This document shows, in pieces, positions 1 through 10,503 of a DNA stretch of 64,000 nt. Each line of letters begins with the position of its first letter. The stretch's first letter is position 1. The stretch is taken from contig CM077166.1 in the NCBI GenBank assembly GCA_039583875.1, positions 78,056,564 through 78,120,563 on the forward strand, read 5' to 3'. The notes under the pieces were generated by a model, which worked only from the letters and a program-made list of their open reading frames with translations, did not search any database and was not told the origin of the DNA. The position numbers and the translations under genes are program-made. The stretch comes from Platanthera guangdongensis (taxonomy: Eukaryota; Streptophyta; Magnoliopsida; Asparagales; Orchidaceae).

Positions 1-1472
1 TATCTACTATATATGGATCTATTTGGACCCATTGCTGTACAGAGCTTGGGAGGAAAATCTTATACCTTAGTTATTGTAGATGAATTCTCTAGGTTCACTT
101 CGGTGTTCTTCTTGAAAAACAAGTTAGATAACTTTAAAGTTCTTACAGATTTTCTTAAGAGCATAATGATTGAGTACTCTACTCCAGTTGTATTGATTAG
201 AAGTGATCATGTACTGAGTTTGAATCTCTTCATATGCAAGAATTCTATGAGATGGAAGGTATCAGACATTGTTTCTCTACTCCTAGAACTCCTCAACAAA
301 ATGGGGTAGCAGAAAGGAAAAATAGAACACTCATTGAAGCTATATGTACATTGCTTGCAGATGCTTACTTGCCCCTATCCTTTTGGGCAGAGGCTGTAAG
401 TTCAACAAATTATGTCATGAATAGAAGTTTAATACATAAACTTAAGGGCACGACTCCCTATGAACAACTCATAGGGAAGAAACCTAAATTAGATTACTTT
501 AGAATTTTTGGCTGTAGATGTTACATTCATAATAATAAGAAACATCTTAGAAAATTTGAAGCCAAGGCTGAAGTGAGAATTTTTCTTGGATATTCCTAAG
601 TAAGCAAGACCTATAGGGTTTTCAATAAATCAAATTTAAAAATAGAAGAATCTGTACATATAAATTTTGATGAAGCTAATATGTATTACAAGGAGAAGGA
701 TTCTTATACCAGAGATTTATTGCAGGTACCCCAATTGTGTGAGAAATTGGATGATTTAAACCTCACCAATGAGGCTACATCACATACTTCTCCACATATT
801 GAAGAAGACAGTGAAGATGATATTGTTGAAATGATTGTTGAACCTCCAACAACAAACATAATTCCACAAGAGGAATTAATTTCTAATGCTGTTGCCACAC
901 CAACTCCTCCTACTGATCTTGTCACACTTAGAGATCACCCTATATCTCAAGTGATTGGAGACATATCGGTCGGTGTGCAAACAATGCATCAACTCAACCA
1001 AGACTTGATGCATACTTGCTTCATATTTCAACATGAGCCCCAATCCATAAAAGATGCAGAGCAAGATCCACACTGGATTATTACAATGCAAGAGGAGCTC
1101 AAACAGTTCGAGAGATGCAGAGTTTTGGATTTAGTTCCAAGACCCAAAGACTACCCAGTCATTGGAACTAAATGAGTTTTTAGAAATAAATTGGATGCAC
1201 AAGGAGCTATCATCAGGAATAAAGCAAGGCTGGTAGCACAAGGATATAGAAATTAAGAAGGAATTGATTTTGATTAGACCTTTGCACCTGTTGTAAGACT
1301 AGAAGCTATCAGGATATTTCTTGCTTATGCATCCTACAAGAAGTTCAAGGTCTACCAGATGGATGTTAAAAGTTCCTTTCTTAATGGTGAACTCAAAGAG
1401 GAAGTATATATGGAACAACCACTAGGTTTTATCTCTCTAACTCATCCCTTTTATTCTTTCAAATTGCATGGG
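1..1472 (+). pseudogene. Ty1/copia fragment C0: integrase core to reverse transcriptase, broken
   Basis: Remnant of a copia polyprotein that would integrate (integrase) and copy (RT) the element. The integrase core starts at 13 (MDLFGP, first catalytic Asp), passes RSDH near 200 (second Asp) and reaches NGVAERKNRTL near 300 (the Glu). A one-base loss near 208 breaks the frame between Asp 2 and the Glu. A stop ends the next block at 597. The RT start (PHWIITMQEELKQFERC) lies near 1070-1120, followed by VIGTK, a stop at about 1173 where the family has Trp, and further stops near 1255 and 1276 where relatives have Gln. The RT ends after the [11 protein letters not shown] motif near 1430, so the catalytic YVDD and RNase H are missing. 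It adjoins a truncated Athila LTR. The copia assignment is secure; it is dead. Confidence 0.9.
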
Positions 1473-2812
1473 TGACTAACCTTAGGTTGATCGATTAAGA
1501 CCTCTCGGCCAGTCAAAACCCCTAAGCTTGCTTTAGGCGGTGAACCACTCCATTGGATTTGACTCCAATCCGGAGGATTTATGTCGTCCTCTCTCGAGGA
1601 GTGCATGCAACTCCTTTTATCTTTGAGTGATCTTCTCGTATCCGCAACCTCTCGGTCATTTAGGATACAGATCTTAGATCAAAAAAACATATCCGCAAAA
1701 TATGAATTTGACAAAATATAAATTAAAGATAAATCGTAAGTGAGTAAGATTAAGAACAAGACATTTGATAAAAAAGGGAAAGTTTATTCTATTCTAAGCT
1801 TCATCATGATCAAGTGACAAATGAAAAGTAGCTATTCATCATCATTTGGGAAATACAAGTTAAGGTAGGGAAAGACATAATGAAAATAAAAAGCAACTTG
1901 AATTGAAACTTAGGCAAAACTAAGCTAAGAAATGGAAAATACAACAATAAAATAGCAAACTACAAGACTCCAACTCCCAAAATTCGACCCCACAGTATCT
2001 GAAGTTGTCTGGAATTTATAAGAAAGAATGCTGGTTGGTCACGCCCTTGGTCACACCCATGACCTAGGGCGTGTCAGGCTCGGAACCGCCGTCTTGAAAC
2101 CCCGAGAACGTTGGGGGGAGAAACCTCCAAAATTTATTAACTGACAGGTCACGCCCCTAGGTCACGCCCATGACCTAGGGCATGTCAAGCCTGTTTCTGG
2201 AAAATGGAGGGAAGCTGAAAACGGTGGGAGTAAATTGCAGTTGACGGAGGCGTCACGCCCCCTGGTCATGCCCGTGACCAAGGGCGTGTCTTGCAAAATC
2301 GCCATGTCTTGAAACTGCAAGCTTTAATTGGGCACGTCGGGATGTCACAGCTAGACGTCACTCCCGTGACCAATATGTCATGCCCGTGTCAGGGCGTGTA
2401 ACTTTAATCCAACACGGATTGGAGTTCTGGATTATCATCACCGTATCACGCATGGAGGCCACGCCTGTGTTAGCATGGTCACGCCCGTGCCCATTGGGTG
2501 TGTATTTTTTAAATGACATGGCAGTGAGTTCTAGAACATGCGCCGAGGTCACGCATGGGTGTCACGCCCATGACCTGTTGGTCACGCCCGTGTCCTGGGC
2601 ATGTACTTTGCAATTTTTTTGGCTTTGTTCAGCTTTGTCTCCTGATTAATCCTATAAACTCCAAATTGAGATTTGCTGCCCAGTTTGACCTTAAAATGAA
2701 AAATTAAGGAAATTAGATAGTAAAATTATAAAATGTATTTATAAACTAATTAATTATTAAATAAAAGTTATATAAAAATATTGATAAAATATAGAGTTAT
2801 CAAATATCCCTA
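1473..2812 (-). repeat. Athila #1 3' LTR, truncated
   Basis: Matches 10856-12183 closely from TGACTAACCTTAGG to GAGTTATCA. It lacks the first 350 bp or so of the full LTR. The interior begins at 2813 with AATATCCCTATACTTAC, whose complement is the polypurine-type sequence next to the 3' LTR. It holds the CACG-CC-CGTG inverted-repeat array (about 2035-2625) with a minus-strand TATAAA at 2015-2020 just beyond it. Confidence 0.88.
2035..2625 (-). promoter_or_regulatory. Inverted-repeat array in Athila #1 3' LTR
   Basis: Repeated CACGCCCGTGAC / GTCACGGGCGTG-type words at irregular spacing, many extended into hairpins with flanks such as CCTAGG on both sides. The minus-strand TATAAA at 2015-2020 lies directly downstream, so the array sits in U3. 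Some CACGCCCGTG words here have become CACGCCCATG or CATGCCCGTG, as expected from deamination. Its matching copy is at 11410-11985. Confidence 0.7.
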
Positions 2813-4902
2813 TACTTACTCGTTTACTCGTCCCGAGCAAACAACTTTTCATGGAGAGTAGAAAAAGTTTAACGCTAGAAACGAAAATTGAACCTAAGGA
2901 GTAGAATGCAAAGTCTTATGCCTATACGCGTAGTTATTTTTGTAGAAAAACCTACTCAGTATACAAATTAGTTTTAAATTTTCTAAAATGTGTTTTCACT
3001 TATTATTTTTACTTCGAAAATGAAAATCCGGTAAATCTTAAAATCACGTTTAGGGAGAAAGTAGCGTGCTTACTAAGATAACATTGCATAAATCGAAGAT
3101 CGAGATACCCTCCAAAGAAATTCATCAATGTCGATGGCCATAGGCTTGCCCTTTCACACTCTCGCCACAACACTAGTTTAACTTATGAACACAAATCAGT
3201 AGGGCTTTACTAGGTTGAAATGTAGGCTTAGGTTTTTGGTTTGGAAAATCAAAGATTAAAACGATGAGTAAACACACCAAAACCTAATGAGAGATTGCAC
3301 AAAAGAAATAAATTGAAAAACTCCGCCAACTCCTAAATTCCTTTGTTTCATGTTGAAAAATGTTTTTCAACTTCCTCTATTTATTTTCATCATTTTTATA
3401 TATATTGTTTTTCTTCTCTTTTTTTAGAGGAGGAATGAAAAATTAAACAACTCTTTTTTCAATTAGCCACCAAAATAAAATGGCTCCTAATCACTCATAA
3501 ACCAGTTTTGTATATATAATGTCAAGCTCGGTCATAGGTGTGTTATTAGGATGTTTTTTAGGCTTTGGTAAAGTGTTGGTGGAGCTAAAACAAAAGGAAT
3601 GGTATATGCTCAAATTGGCTTAACAAAGATAAAATGTTAGGTATGGGTGCAAAAGCTCAAACTTGTCAAAAGAAGTGCCTAAATCATATTTATGCTAATG
3701 AGTTTAACCTATGCAAAGTCTTGAGAATAGCTAGAGGACAAGTTCTAGACATCGAGAAAGAATACCTCTTTCTTGATCCGCAAAATATCTCTCTAGTAAA
3801 CTTCTACACACTCTCCTAAACTATTCTTAGATTGTACCGGTTTCAAAGTAGAAGTAAAATAAACTATATCTATGCATTTAGAAAAAAATCTAATTGTATG
3901 CTGAATGTTTAATTCTACTTAAATTCTACTAACATGTGCACTTGAGTAGAAGCACAACATGGCTAACAGTTCTACTCTAAAATTCAAAATTCAATTAAAA
4001 CATCAAAAATCTTCTAAACTTATGTAAAAGTTGAATACTAAGGATTTCACATGTGAATAAATATAGAAATAAAGATTTCTCTAATTTTAAAATTGACCCG
4101 ACTTTTTTTTTCTCTTTTTTTTGATAAAACTTTTTTGTATAAAAAAATTTGAAACTTGAAAAAGTTTTTATGATTTTTCAAAAATTTTTATGATTTTTTT
4201 TTTTTAATGATTTTTTTGTATGTTTTGCTTGAGAAATATTTCCCCATACTTAAATAATACATTGTCCCCAATGAAAAAATAAATAAAGAAAAAGATAGGA
4301 GACTTCCCTGAAGCGCTCCAATCAGCACCAACATGTACCTGAAAGACAAGACTGAAGCAAAACATAATTTTGATTTATTGATTTTTTTTATTTTTTTTAT
4401 CTATTATTCATTCTAAAAGAAAAGAAAAGATACATGATAACTGAAAGAAACGATACAAAGAAAAGATACAATGCAGCCTACTACAACCCAAAGACAAGAA
4501 CTAATCCCCATCACTATCATCCCCCCGAGGCGGATAATGAGTGCGCAGTGTCGCGAACTCACGTGTAATATGCGCCACGGAAGAAGTGTGGCTCTGCTCC
4601 AGCGCGGTAAAACGAGCATCAAAAGTAGTAAAACAGTTGCCAAAATTGGTCTCCATCTGATTTAGGCGAGTGTGAATCAACCCAAATTGGCGATCCCAAT
4701 AGTTTTGAGGACCGGGCTCTAAAGAAGGATCTTGCGGTGGTGGTGGAATGGGGGGAGAGTGAATAGTGCCACTGGGACCGACACCGAAATCTACATCAAG
4801 ATCCCCGCCACCGACCGCTGGGGGGATAGCCTCAAACTCTCCATCACGTCGTCGCGCCAGGCCGATGACCTGAAGGGTCTGGAACTGGATGACTTGCGGT
4901 GT
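2813..4902 (-). other. Athila #1 3' noncoding region
   Basis: About 2.1 kb between the 3' ORF and the 3' LTR with no ORF worth calling. It is AT-rich with long T runs around 3360-3430 and 4105-4215. A second polypurine-like site lies near 4242-4257 (plus strand CCCCATACTTAAAT), followed by ATTGTCCCCAATG. The same pair occurs in Athila #2 near 56862-56895, so it is a conserved landmark of the family. Confidence 0.6.
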
Positions 4903-5706
4903 CTAGACGCAACTCAGTCGCGGAAGATTATCCCAAAGGACGATCTGCTTGACTAGAAAAGTGATGAAGTTCTCGCCATGCACCGCTCCCAACCTCACAT
5001 TTTCGGCTTGGTGTCGAAAGAAAATTACGAGAATATAACTAAGGTTGAGCGAGACCCGGTAAAACATACTATATAAATATAGTAAATCTACCTGAGTCAC
5101 CATGCCATGGCTATCGCCGCGAGCAGAAAGAGTAAAGGTAAGGAGGTTGTGGAGAATGCGCAAGGCGGGGGAAATGAGGTGTCTGTCTTTGGATTTCTTA
5201 GGTGTGTAGGGTGCAGTGTCATTACTGAGTTCCGCCCAAAAGGTGAGAAGGTTGACATGGGGAGGGAAGTCAATAATGAGATCGAGGTAGGCGTGAGATT
5301 GGGAAAAAGCCTCAGAGCAAAAACCCATGGCGACATTGAGTTGGCGAATTGTGAGCTGATGCATCACCCCACCCATGTGAAAGACGATGAAATCGTCACT
5401 CGCCGCCCAACGGAACTCGAATGAAGCCAAGAACTCGACGGTGAGCTCAAGGAAGACGTGCTCAGAGATGGAAAAGAGGGAACTCCATCCAGGAGTGGAG
5501 AGAAATTCCCGCACCAAATCCGCTGCTCCAAAGGTGGCGAGGATCGCCCAATCCAAGATTCGGAAGACACCAAGGGGTTTGGCACGAAGGCGTTCACTGC
5601 ACTCTTGCTGCGTTTGGTTTTCAAAGAGTAGCATGGCTTCCACTGTGACGGGATCCGCGGGGTGCTCGGAGGAGGAAGCGGTGGAGCGAGGATGATGGCG
5701 AGGCAT
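4903..5706 (-). CDS. Athila 3' ORF (env-position protein, ATHILA ORF-1-like)
   Basis: An open frame of 267 aa between integrase and the 3' LTR, where Athila elements carry an extra gene. The middle (about residues 70-140) has the pattern seen in the plant retrotransposon 'ATHILA ORF-1 / putative plant transposon protein' families: a Trp-containing block (TPGWSSLF), then LELTVEFLASFEF, then FHMGGVMHQLTIRQLNVAMGF. I see no signal peptide or clear membrane span, so I do not call it an envelope. Function is unknown. The ATG at 5706 lies about 100 bp downstream of a minus-strand TATAAATA (5803-5810). The frame is intact while gag and pol of the same element are broken. It ends at a stop beyond SCV. 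The length is at the short end for the family, so the C-terminus may be truncated. Confidence 0.7.
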   Translation of the reverse strand: MPRHHPRSTASSSEHPADPVTVEAMLLFENQTQQECSERLRAKPLGVFRILDWAILATFGAADLVREFLSTPGWSSLFSISEHVFLELTVEFLASFEFRWAASDDFIVFHMGGVMHQLTIRQLNVAMGFCSEAFSQSHAYLDLIIDFPPHVNLLTFWAELSNDTAPYTPKKSKDRHLISPALRILHNLLTFTLSARGDSHGMVTQVDLLYLYSMFYRVSLNLSYILVIFFRHQAENVRLGAVHGENFITFLVKQIVLWDNLPRLSCV

Positions 5707-5801
5707 TGCGGAATGAGGGACGAAAAAGAAAAGGGTTTTCGGGTTGGCTAAGGGAGAAGGGGAGTGCTGGAAGGTGTGGAGGAATGAGAAGGGGAGAAAT
5801 C

Positions 5802-6300
5802 CTATTTATAGGAATTTCGAGGTAGGTCATGCCCCCTATCACGCCCGTGATAGGGGGCGTGACAAGCACGGGTCAAAGGATGATAGAACCGATGCTTCCT
5901 GCCTCGGATGCGTGGGACATGCCCAGCGTCACGCCCGTGACTCCCAGAGTCACGACCGTGCCGCTAGGCGTGTAGGAGGTATCCAAGAAAGGCACGCGGG
6001 AACCCGAGGAGCTGGCCTCAGATTCCGCTGTCACGCCCCAGGGTCACGCCCGTGACTCAGGAGCATGGCGGACAAATTGAACTCACCGCATTGAATCCGA
6101 GGCAGGCCTGGTCAATGCCTCAGATACCCGTGACACGGGTATGACACGCCCGTGACCAACTTTGGTCACACCCGTTGCATGCCCGAAAGAGGAGTTGTCA
6201 GACTACGCACGAAACCATCTGCGGGTTTCGTGATAAAGGCAAGACACGCCGTTGACACGTGCATGACGATCCGGTCACGCCCGTGACAGGGGCGTGTACG
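5802..6300 (-). promoter_or_regulatory. Putative internal promoter of the Athila #1 3' ORF
   Basis: A minus-strand TATAAATA (plus TATTTATA at 5803-5810) lies about 100 bp before the ATG of the 3' ORF. Upstream of it, 5825-6300 holds an array of CACG-CC-CGTG inverted repeats like those in this element's LTR. One is a perfect hairpin at 5832-5857, with 12-base arms starting CCCCCTATCACG around a CC centre. The TATA/array geometry copies that of the LTR. That it starts a subgenomic RNA is inference. Confidence 0.6.
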
Positions 6301-6582
6301 AGAAATTTTTTTCTTTTTGTTTATTTATTTATTTATTTTTTGTTTTGCTGTTTTTTTTCTGTTTAAAGAGTCAAATAAACTTGAATAAAATAAAAGTTAT
6401 CGACTTGAAGAATGACGTAGACTTGACGTTCGTCCTCGACCAATTGTCATGCATCGAAGCCCTTCAAACCTGTGAAAACTCATCAAGAAAATTTAAAAAA
6501 AATAAAAAAAACGGATAACCATGGAATGCCTCCCACGAGCGCTTTGTTTATGGTCGGTGAGCTCGACTATAGTGATGCGCGC

Positions 6583-7765
6583 TTAATATGGGTTTGACAA
6601 CATTATGTTGTCCACTTGTGCGTTAATATTATCATCAGAAATAAATAATTTTAGCCGGTGCCCATTTACTTTAAATTCACCTCCTTCCAGGTGCGAAATA
6701 AGCACCGTCCTGTAGGGCCAAACCTCCTTTACGACAAAAGGGCCAGACCAACGGGACTTAAGATTACCCGAAAATAAGCGCAAGCACGAGTTATAAAGAA
6801 GGACTTGGTCCCCCGGTTGAAAGTCCTTTGGGTGCTTAATTTTTCTATCATGATAAAATTTGGTGCGCTCCTTATAGAGTTTATTATTCTCATAAGCGAG
6901 GGAGCGCCACTCATCGAGCTCGTTAAGTTGGAATTTACGGAGCTCGGAGGATAAATTTTCATCAAGATTTAAAAATTTAAGTGCCCAAAAGGCACGATGT
7001 TGAAGCTCAACTGGTAAATGGACATGCTTTTCCATAGACCAATCGAAACGACGTACAACCGATAGCGGTTTTGTACGCGGTCCGATAAGCCCATAGAGCA
7101 TCATCAAGCTTGACCGACCAATCCTTCCTATTAGTAGAAACCTTTTTCTCTAAAATACGTTTGATTTCACGGTTAACTACTTCTACCGGGCCACTTGTTT
7201 GAGGATGATAGGGGGTGGCTAACCTATGTGTAACGCCATATTTAGATAAAACCTTAGTGAATTGTGCGTTACAAAAGTGGGTGCCCCTGTCACTAACTAT
7301 TGCCCGCGGTGCTCCAAATCGTGAAAATAGTTTTTTAAGAAATCGGGTCATGACTCGGGCGTCATTAGTGGGAAGGGCTTGCGCTTCCGCCCACCGTGAC
7401 ACGTAATCGACCGCTACCAAAATATATTTATTTCCATAGGACGTTGGTAGCGGTCCAACAAAGTTGATCCCCCATAAATAAAAAATTTCTATTTCTAAAA
7501 ATGAATTTAATGGCATTTCATCACAGCGGGAAATATTACCAGAGCGTTGGCATTGTTCACAACGACTTACATGGGCATGAGCATCCTTGAAGATGCTTGG
7601 CCAATAGAAGCCTGCTTCAAGTACCTTCCGAGCCGTCCGATTAGCTTTATAATGCCCACCGGCGGGTCCCTCATGGCAATGCTTTAGAATTTGGGTGCCT
7701 TCCTCATGAGAAACACACCTCCACACTACTTGGTCCGCGCAAACACAAAAAAGAAAGGGATCCAA
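6583..7765 (-). pseudogene. Athila #1 integrase, frameshifted, first catalytic Asp changed
   Basis: Integrase would insert the element's DNA. Reading leftward from 7765: the HHCC zinc finger ([17 protein letters not shown] then CEQCQRSG), then the core with [11 protein letters not shown], where the family has [11 protein letters not shown], so the first catalytic Asp is Asn (a G-to-A change). [12 protein letters not shown] carries the second Asp and [14 protein letters not shown] the Glu. A frameshift near 7010-7090 moves the C-terminal part ([14 protein letters not shown] to VNGHRLKLF) into another frame, ending at 6583. The same block appears in Athila #2 (57150-58270) with the Asp intact. 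The enzyme is inactive on two counts. Confidence 0.88.
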
Positions 7766-7911
7766 AAATAATTTTTCACATCAAAAAAGAATTTCTTCTT
7801 TTCTTGATAAGAAAAGCTATTCGGGAGGAATCTCGCAACAAGATAGTTTGCAAAATCGGCGAACCAAGGAGTGAGGAGATTACTTACCTTATAAATGGCG
7901 AGAAGGCGCTC

Positions 7912-8661
7912 CTAGGGGAAAGTGTCGTCAATGTCCTCCTCTATGAGCTCCTTCGAATTTGGGTTCTCCAACCGCGAAAGATGATCAGCGGCCAAGTTCT
8001 CCGCTCCTCTCTTGTCGCGAATCTCCAAGTCAAATTCTTGTAGTAAGATCCACCTAATCAATCGCGGCTTTGCATCTGTTTTTGTTAGTAAATATCTCAA
8101 AGCCGAATGATCAGTAAAAACGATAATCTTGGACAAGGTGAGATATGAGCGGAATTTATCAAATGCGAAAATTACGGCTAATAATTCTTTTTCAGTGGTC
8201 GTGTAATTTTCCTGTGCGGCGGTTAATGTTTTGCTCTCATAATATATAGGATGAAAATTTTTATTTATGCGTTGTCCTAAGACCGCACCGACGGCAAAAC
8301 TACTAGCGTCGCACATTATCTCAAACGGAAGTTCCCAATTGGGAGCGATCATGATAGGAGCGTTAATCAATTTTTCTTTAATAAGGGAAAAAGCACGCAA
8401 ACAATTTTCATCAAAAATAAATGGCGCATCTTTTTCTAACAAGTGTGTAAGGGGCTTAGTTATTTTAGAAAAATCTTTAATAAACCGGTGATAGAAACCG
8501 ACATGCCCCAAAAAAATACGAACGGCCTTTACATTTGAAGGGGGAGGTAGCTTTTCTATAGTTTCAATTTTAGCTTTATCTACCTCTATGTCCTTACTAA
8601 AAATTTTGTGGCCTAAGACCAAACCTTCCCGCACCATAAAATGACACTTCTCCCAATTCAA
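7912..8661 (-). pseudogene. Athila #1 RT C-terminus and RNase H
   Basis: Begins [17 protein letters not shown], just after the RT palm, and runs through the RT connection into RNase H ([38 protein letters not shown]), ending with [14 protein letters not shown]. It would degrade the RNA strand of the hybrid. The RNase H Asp-Glu-Asp set is visible here, while Athila #2 has Glu for the last Asp. The frame continues upstream through a stop near 8687 (Gln to stop) into the gag-RT fusion, and downstream through a disrupted stretch (7766-7911) into integrase. It is a fragment of a dead polyprotein. Confidence 0.88.
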
Positions 8662-8685
8662 AACTAGGTCCGTGTCCTCACATCT

Positions 8686-10205
8686 TTAGAATACACGGGA
8701 AAGGATTGCCAAACATAAATCAAACGAATCTCCAAAAACGGAGAAATCATCCATGAAGACATCCGTATCAACCAGAATTGGAGAGGTGGTTACCTCCTTC
8801 CCGCTCCATAGAGTGATGGATTTGGCTTGCTCCTTTGGGTTGGGCTCTGTATTGCCCGAGAGCGCTCCTTGTTGGCGTTCGGAGAGCATTTTAGCGATTT
8901 GCCCAATTTGTGTCTCCAAACTACGAAGAGATCCGGTGAGATTCCGGATGTTGACATCATTTGTAGTTGTATACTTGGTGAACAACTCCTCAAGATTGGG
9001 AGCTTTTGGAGCTTGCAGTGGAAAATAACCGGATGGAATCGTGTTTGGTGGGCGCGCCGCGTTCCCCGGATTACTCCAAGATAAGTTGGGGTGATTCCTT
9101 ATACCCGGGTGATAGGTATTACTAAAATTATTACCCGGATTATAAGGTGGCCGATTCAGATTACCCATGTAATCCACATGCTCGATAATAGTAGAAGGCT
9201 CCCAATATTGGGGCTCACAGGTAGATGTAGACGAGGAAGCAGACATCTTGTTCATCTGTTTTTGTAGTTTCTCAACCTGGAGAGATAAACTTGAAACCGT
9301 ATCGATTTCATACATCCCGGCCGGTTTAGGTGGACGAGACCGGGGTGTACTCTATTGATATGTATTCATGTCCATACCTTCTATAAGTTCTTGGGCGGCC
9401 GTCGGTGTCTTGTTGTTTAACGTTCCACTGACAGCGGCATCAATATGCTGCCTCATTTGTTGATTGAGGCCATTATAGAAGGTTTGCACTTGCAACCAAT
9501 CAGGGATTGCATGATGCGAACAACGGCGAAGCAATTCCTTAAATCACTCCCAAGTATCATATAACGTTTCCATATCAACTTGGGAGAAATAAGTAATATC
9601 ATTGCGCAGTTTGGCCGTTTTTGCGGGCGAAAAATATTTCATGAGAAATTTTTCCATCATTTCAGCCCAAGTAGTGATGGATCCTCTTGGTAAAGAGGCC
9701 AACCACTGTTTAGCTTTGGTGCGCAATGTAAAAGGGAAAAGCCTTAACCGGATAACATCATCCGAAACCCCGTTAATTTTAAAAGTGTCACATATTTCTA
9801 AAAAGTTAGAAATATGTACGTTGGGATCCTCATCTTGAAGCCCATCAAATTGTACATATTATTGTACCATTTGAATGATGCTTGGATTCAATTCAAAGTT
9901 ATTGTTCGCAATAACGGGGCGAACAATACTTGATTGAGCATCATCCAAATTTGGCCGGGCATAATAGGACATAGTCCATTCTTCGGCCATATTTGGATTT
10001 TGGTTATTCAAAATAAAAGAAATTGAGAAGAAGGGGAAGATGAGGAAGAAGAAGAAGACGAAGATAAAGAAGAAGAAAAAGTGTTACCTATAGATTCCTC
10101 AACCAAATCTGGAGAATTGAGTTCACGGAGTCTTAAGCGTCGCCGTAAGCTTTGCACGATCTCCGGATCCAAGTCAAATAGATTTGACGGATTCCCTCGG
10201 ATCAT
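8686..10205 (-). pseudogene. Athila #1 gag, fused by internal deletion to the RT active-site block
   Basis: Gag forms the particle. Recognisable blocks from right to left: MIRGNPSNLFDLDPEIV (10205), a Ser run (about 10050), MSYYARPNLDD (about 9970), FKINGVSDDVIRLRLFPF, WLASLPRGSITTWAEM, FYNGLNQQMRQHIDAA, NNKTPTAAQELIEGMDM, then a Pro/Asn-rich linker with RSLETQIGQIAKMLSERQ. Stops occur near 9543 and 9352, and a frame change follows the Ser run. After LWSGKEVTTSPILVDT (about 8765) the frame runs straight into DVFMDDFSVFG, the RT catalytic box. Athila #2 has about 2 kb between these points, so protease and the N-terminal half of RT were deleted here without breaking the frame. Confidence 0.88.
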
Positions 10206-10480
10206 ACACCAAAATAAAATAAAAGTAAAAGTTTTTAAATTAAAAATTTATAAAATAAAATTTCCCGGACTTCCCAAGGGCTACCCAATGACGGGTTCGC
10301 AAGGTACTAGGCAGTATTGCGGGATGAAAACCCGACACGACCCTTTCATAAGAAATTTTAATTATAAAAAGTTAAAGTTAAAACTTTTAAAGAGAACAAC
10401 TAAATTTTTTGATTTAAAACGGAAAAGAAAAATGATAAAATTAATAGATCCTTGCTTTCAAAATATCGACAAAGAAAAGT
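10206..10480 (-). other. Athila #1 5' leader
   Basis: Region between primer site and gag start. It is AT-rich with no gene seen. Leaders of this kind carry packaging signals in the family, but none can be recognised here. Confidence 0.5.
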
Positions 10481-10497
10481 CCCCGACAACGGCGCCA
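10481..10497 (-). other. Athila #1 primer binding site (tRNA-Asp type)
   Basis: The plus strand reads CCCCGACAACGGCGCCA, so the minus strand reads TGGCGCCGTTGTCGGGG, the primer site usual in Athila/Tat elements. Six bases separate it from the LTR end at 10504. It fixes the 5' LTR boundary and shows that the left LTR is truncated. Confidence 0.85.
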
Positions 10498-10503
10498 AAA
10501 ACA

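Noticed and set aside
5107..5695. Plus-strand frames of 105 and 102 codons
   Set aside because: Antisense shadows of the Athila 3' ORF.
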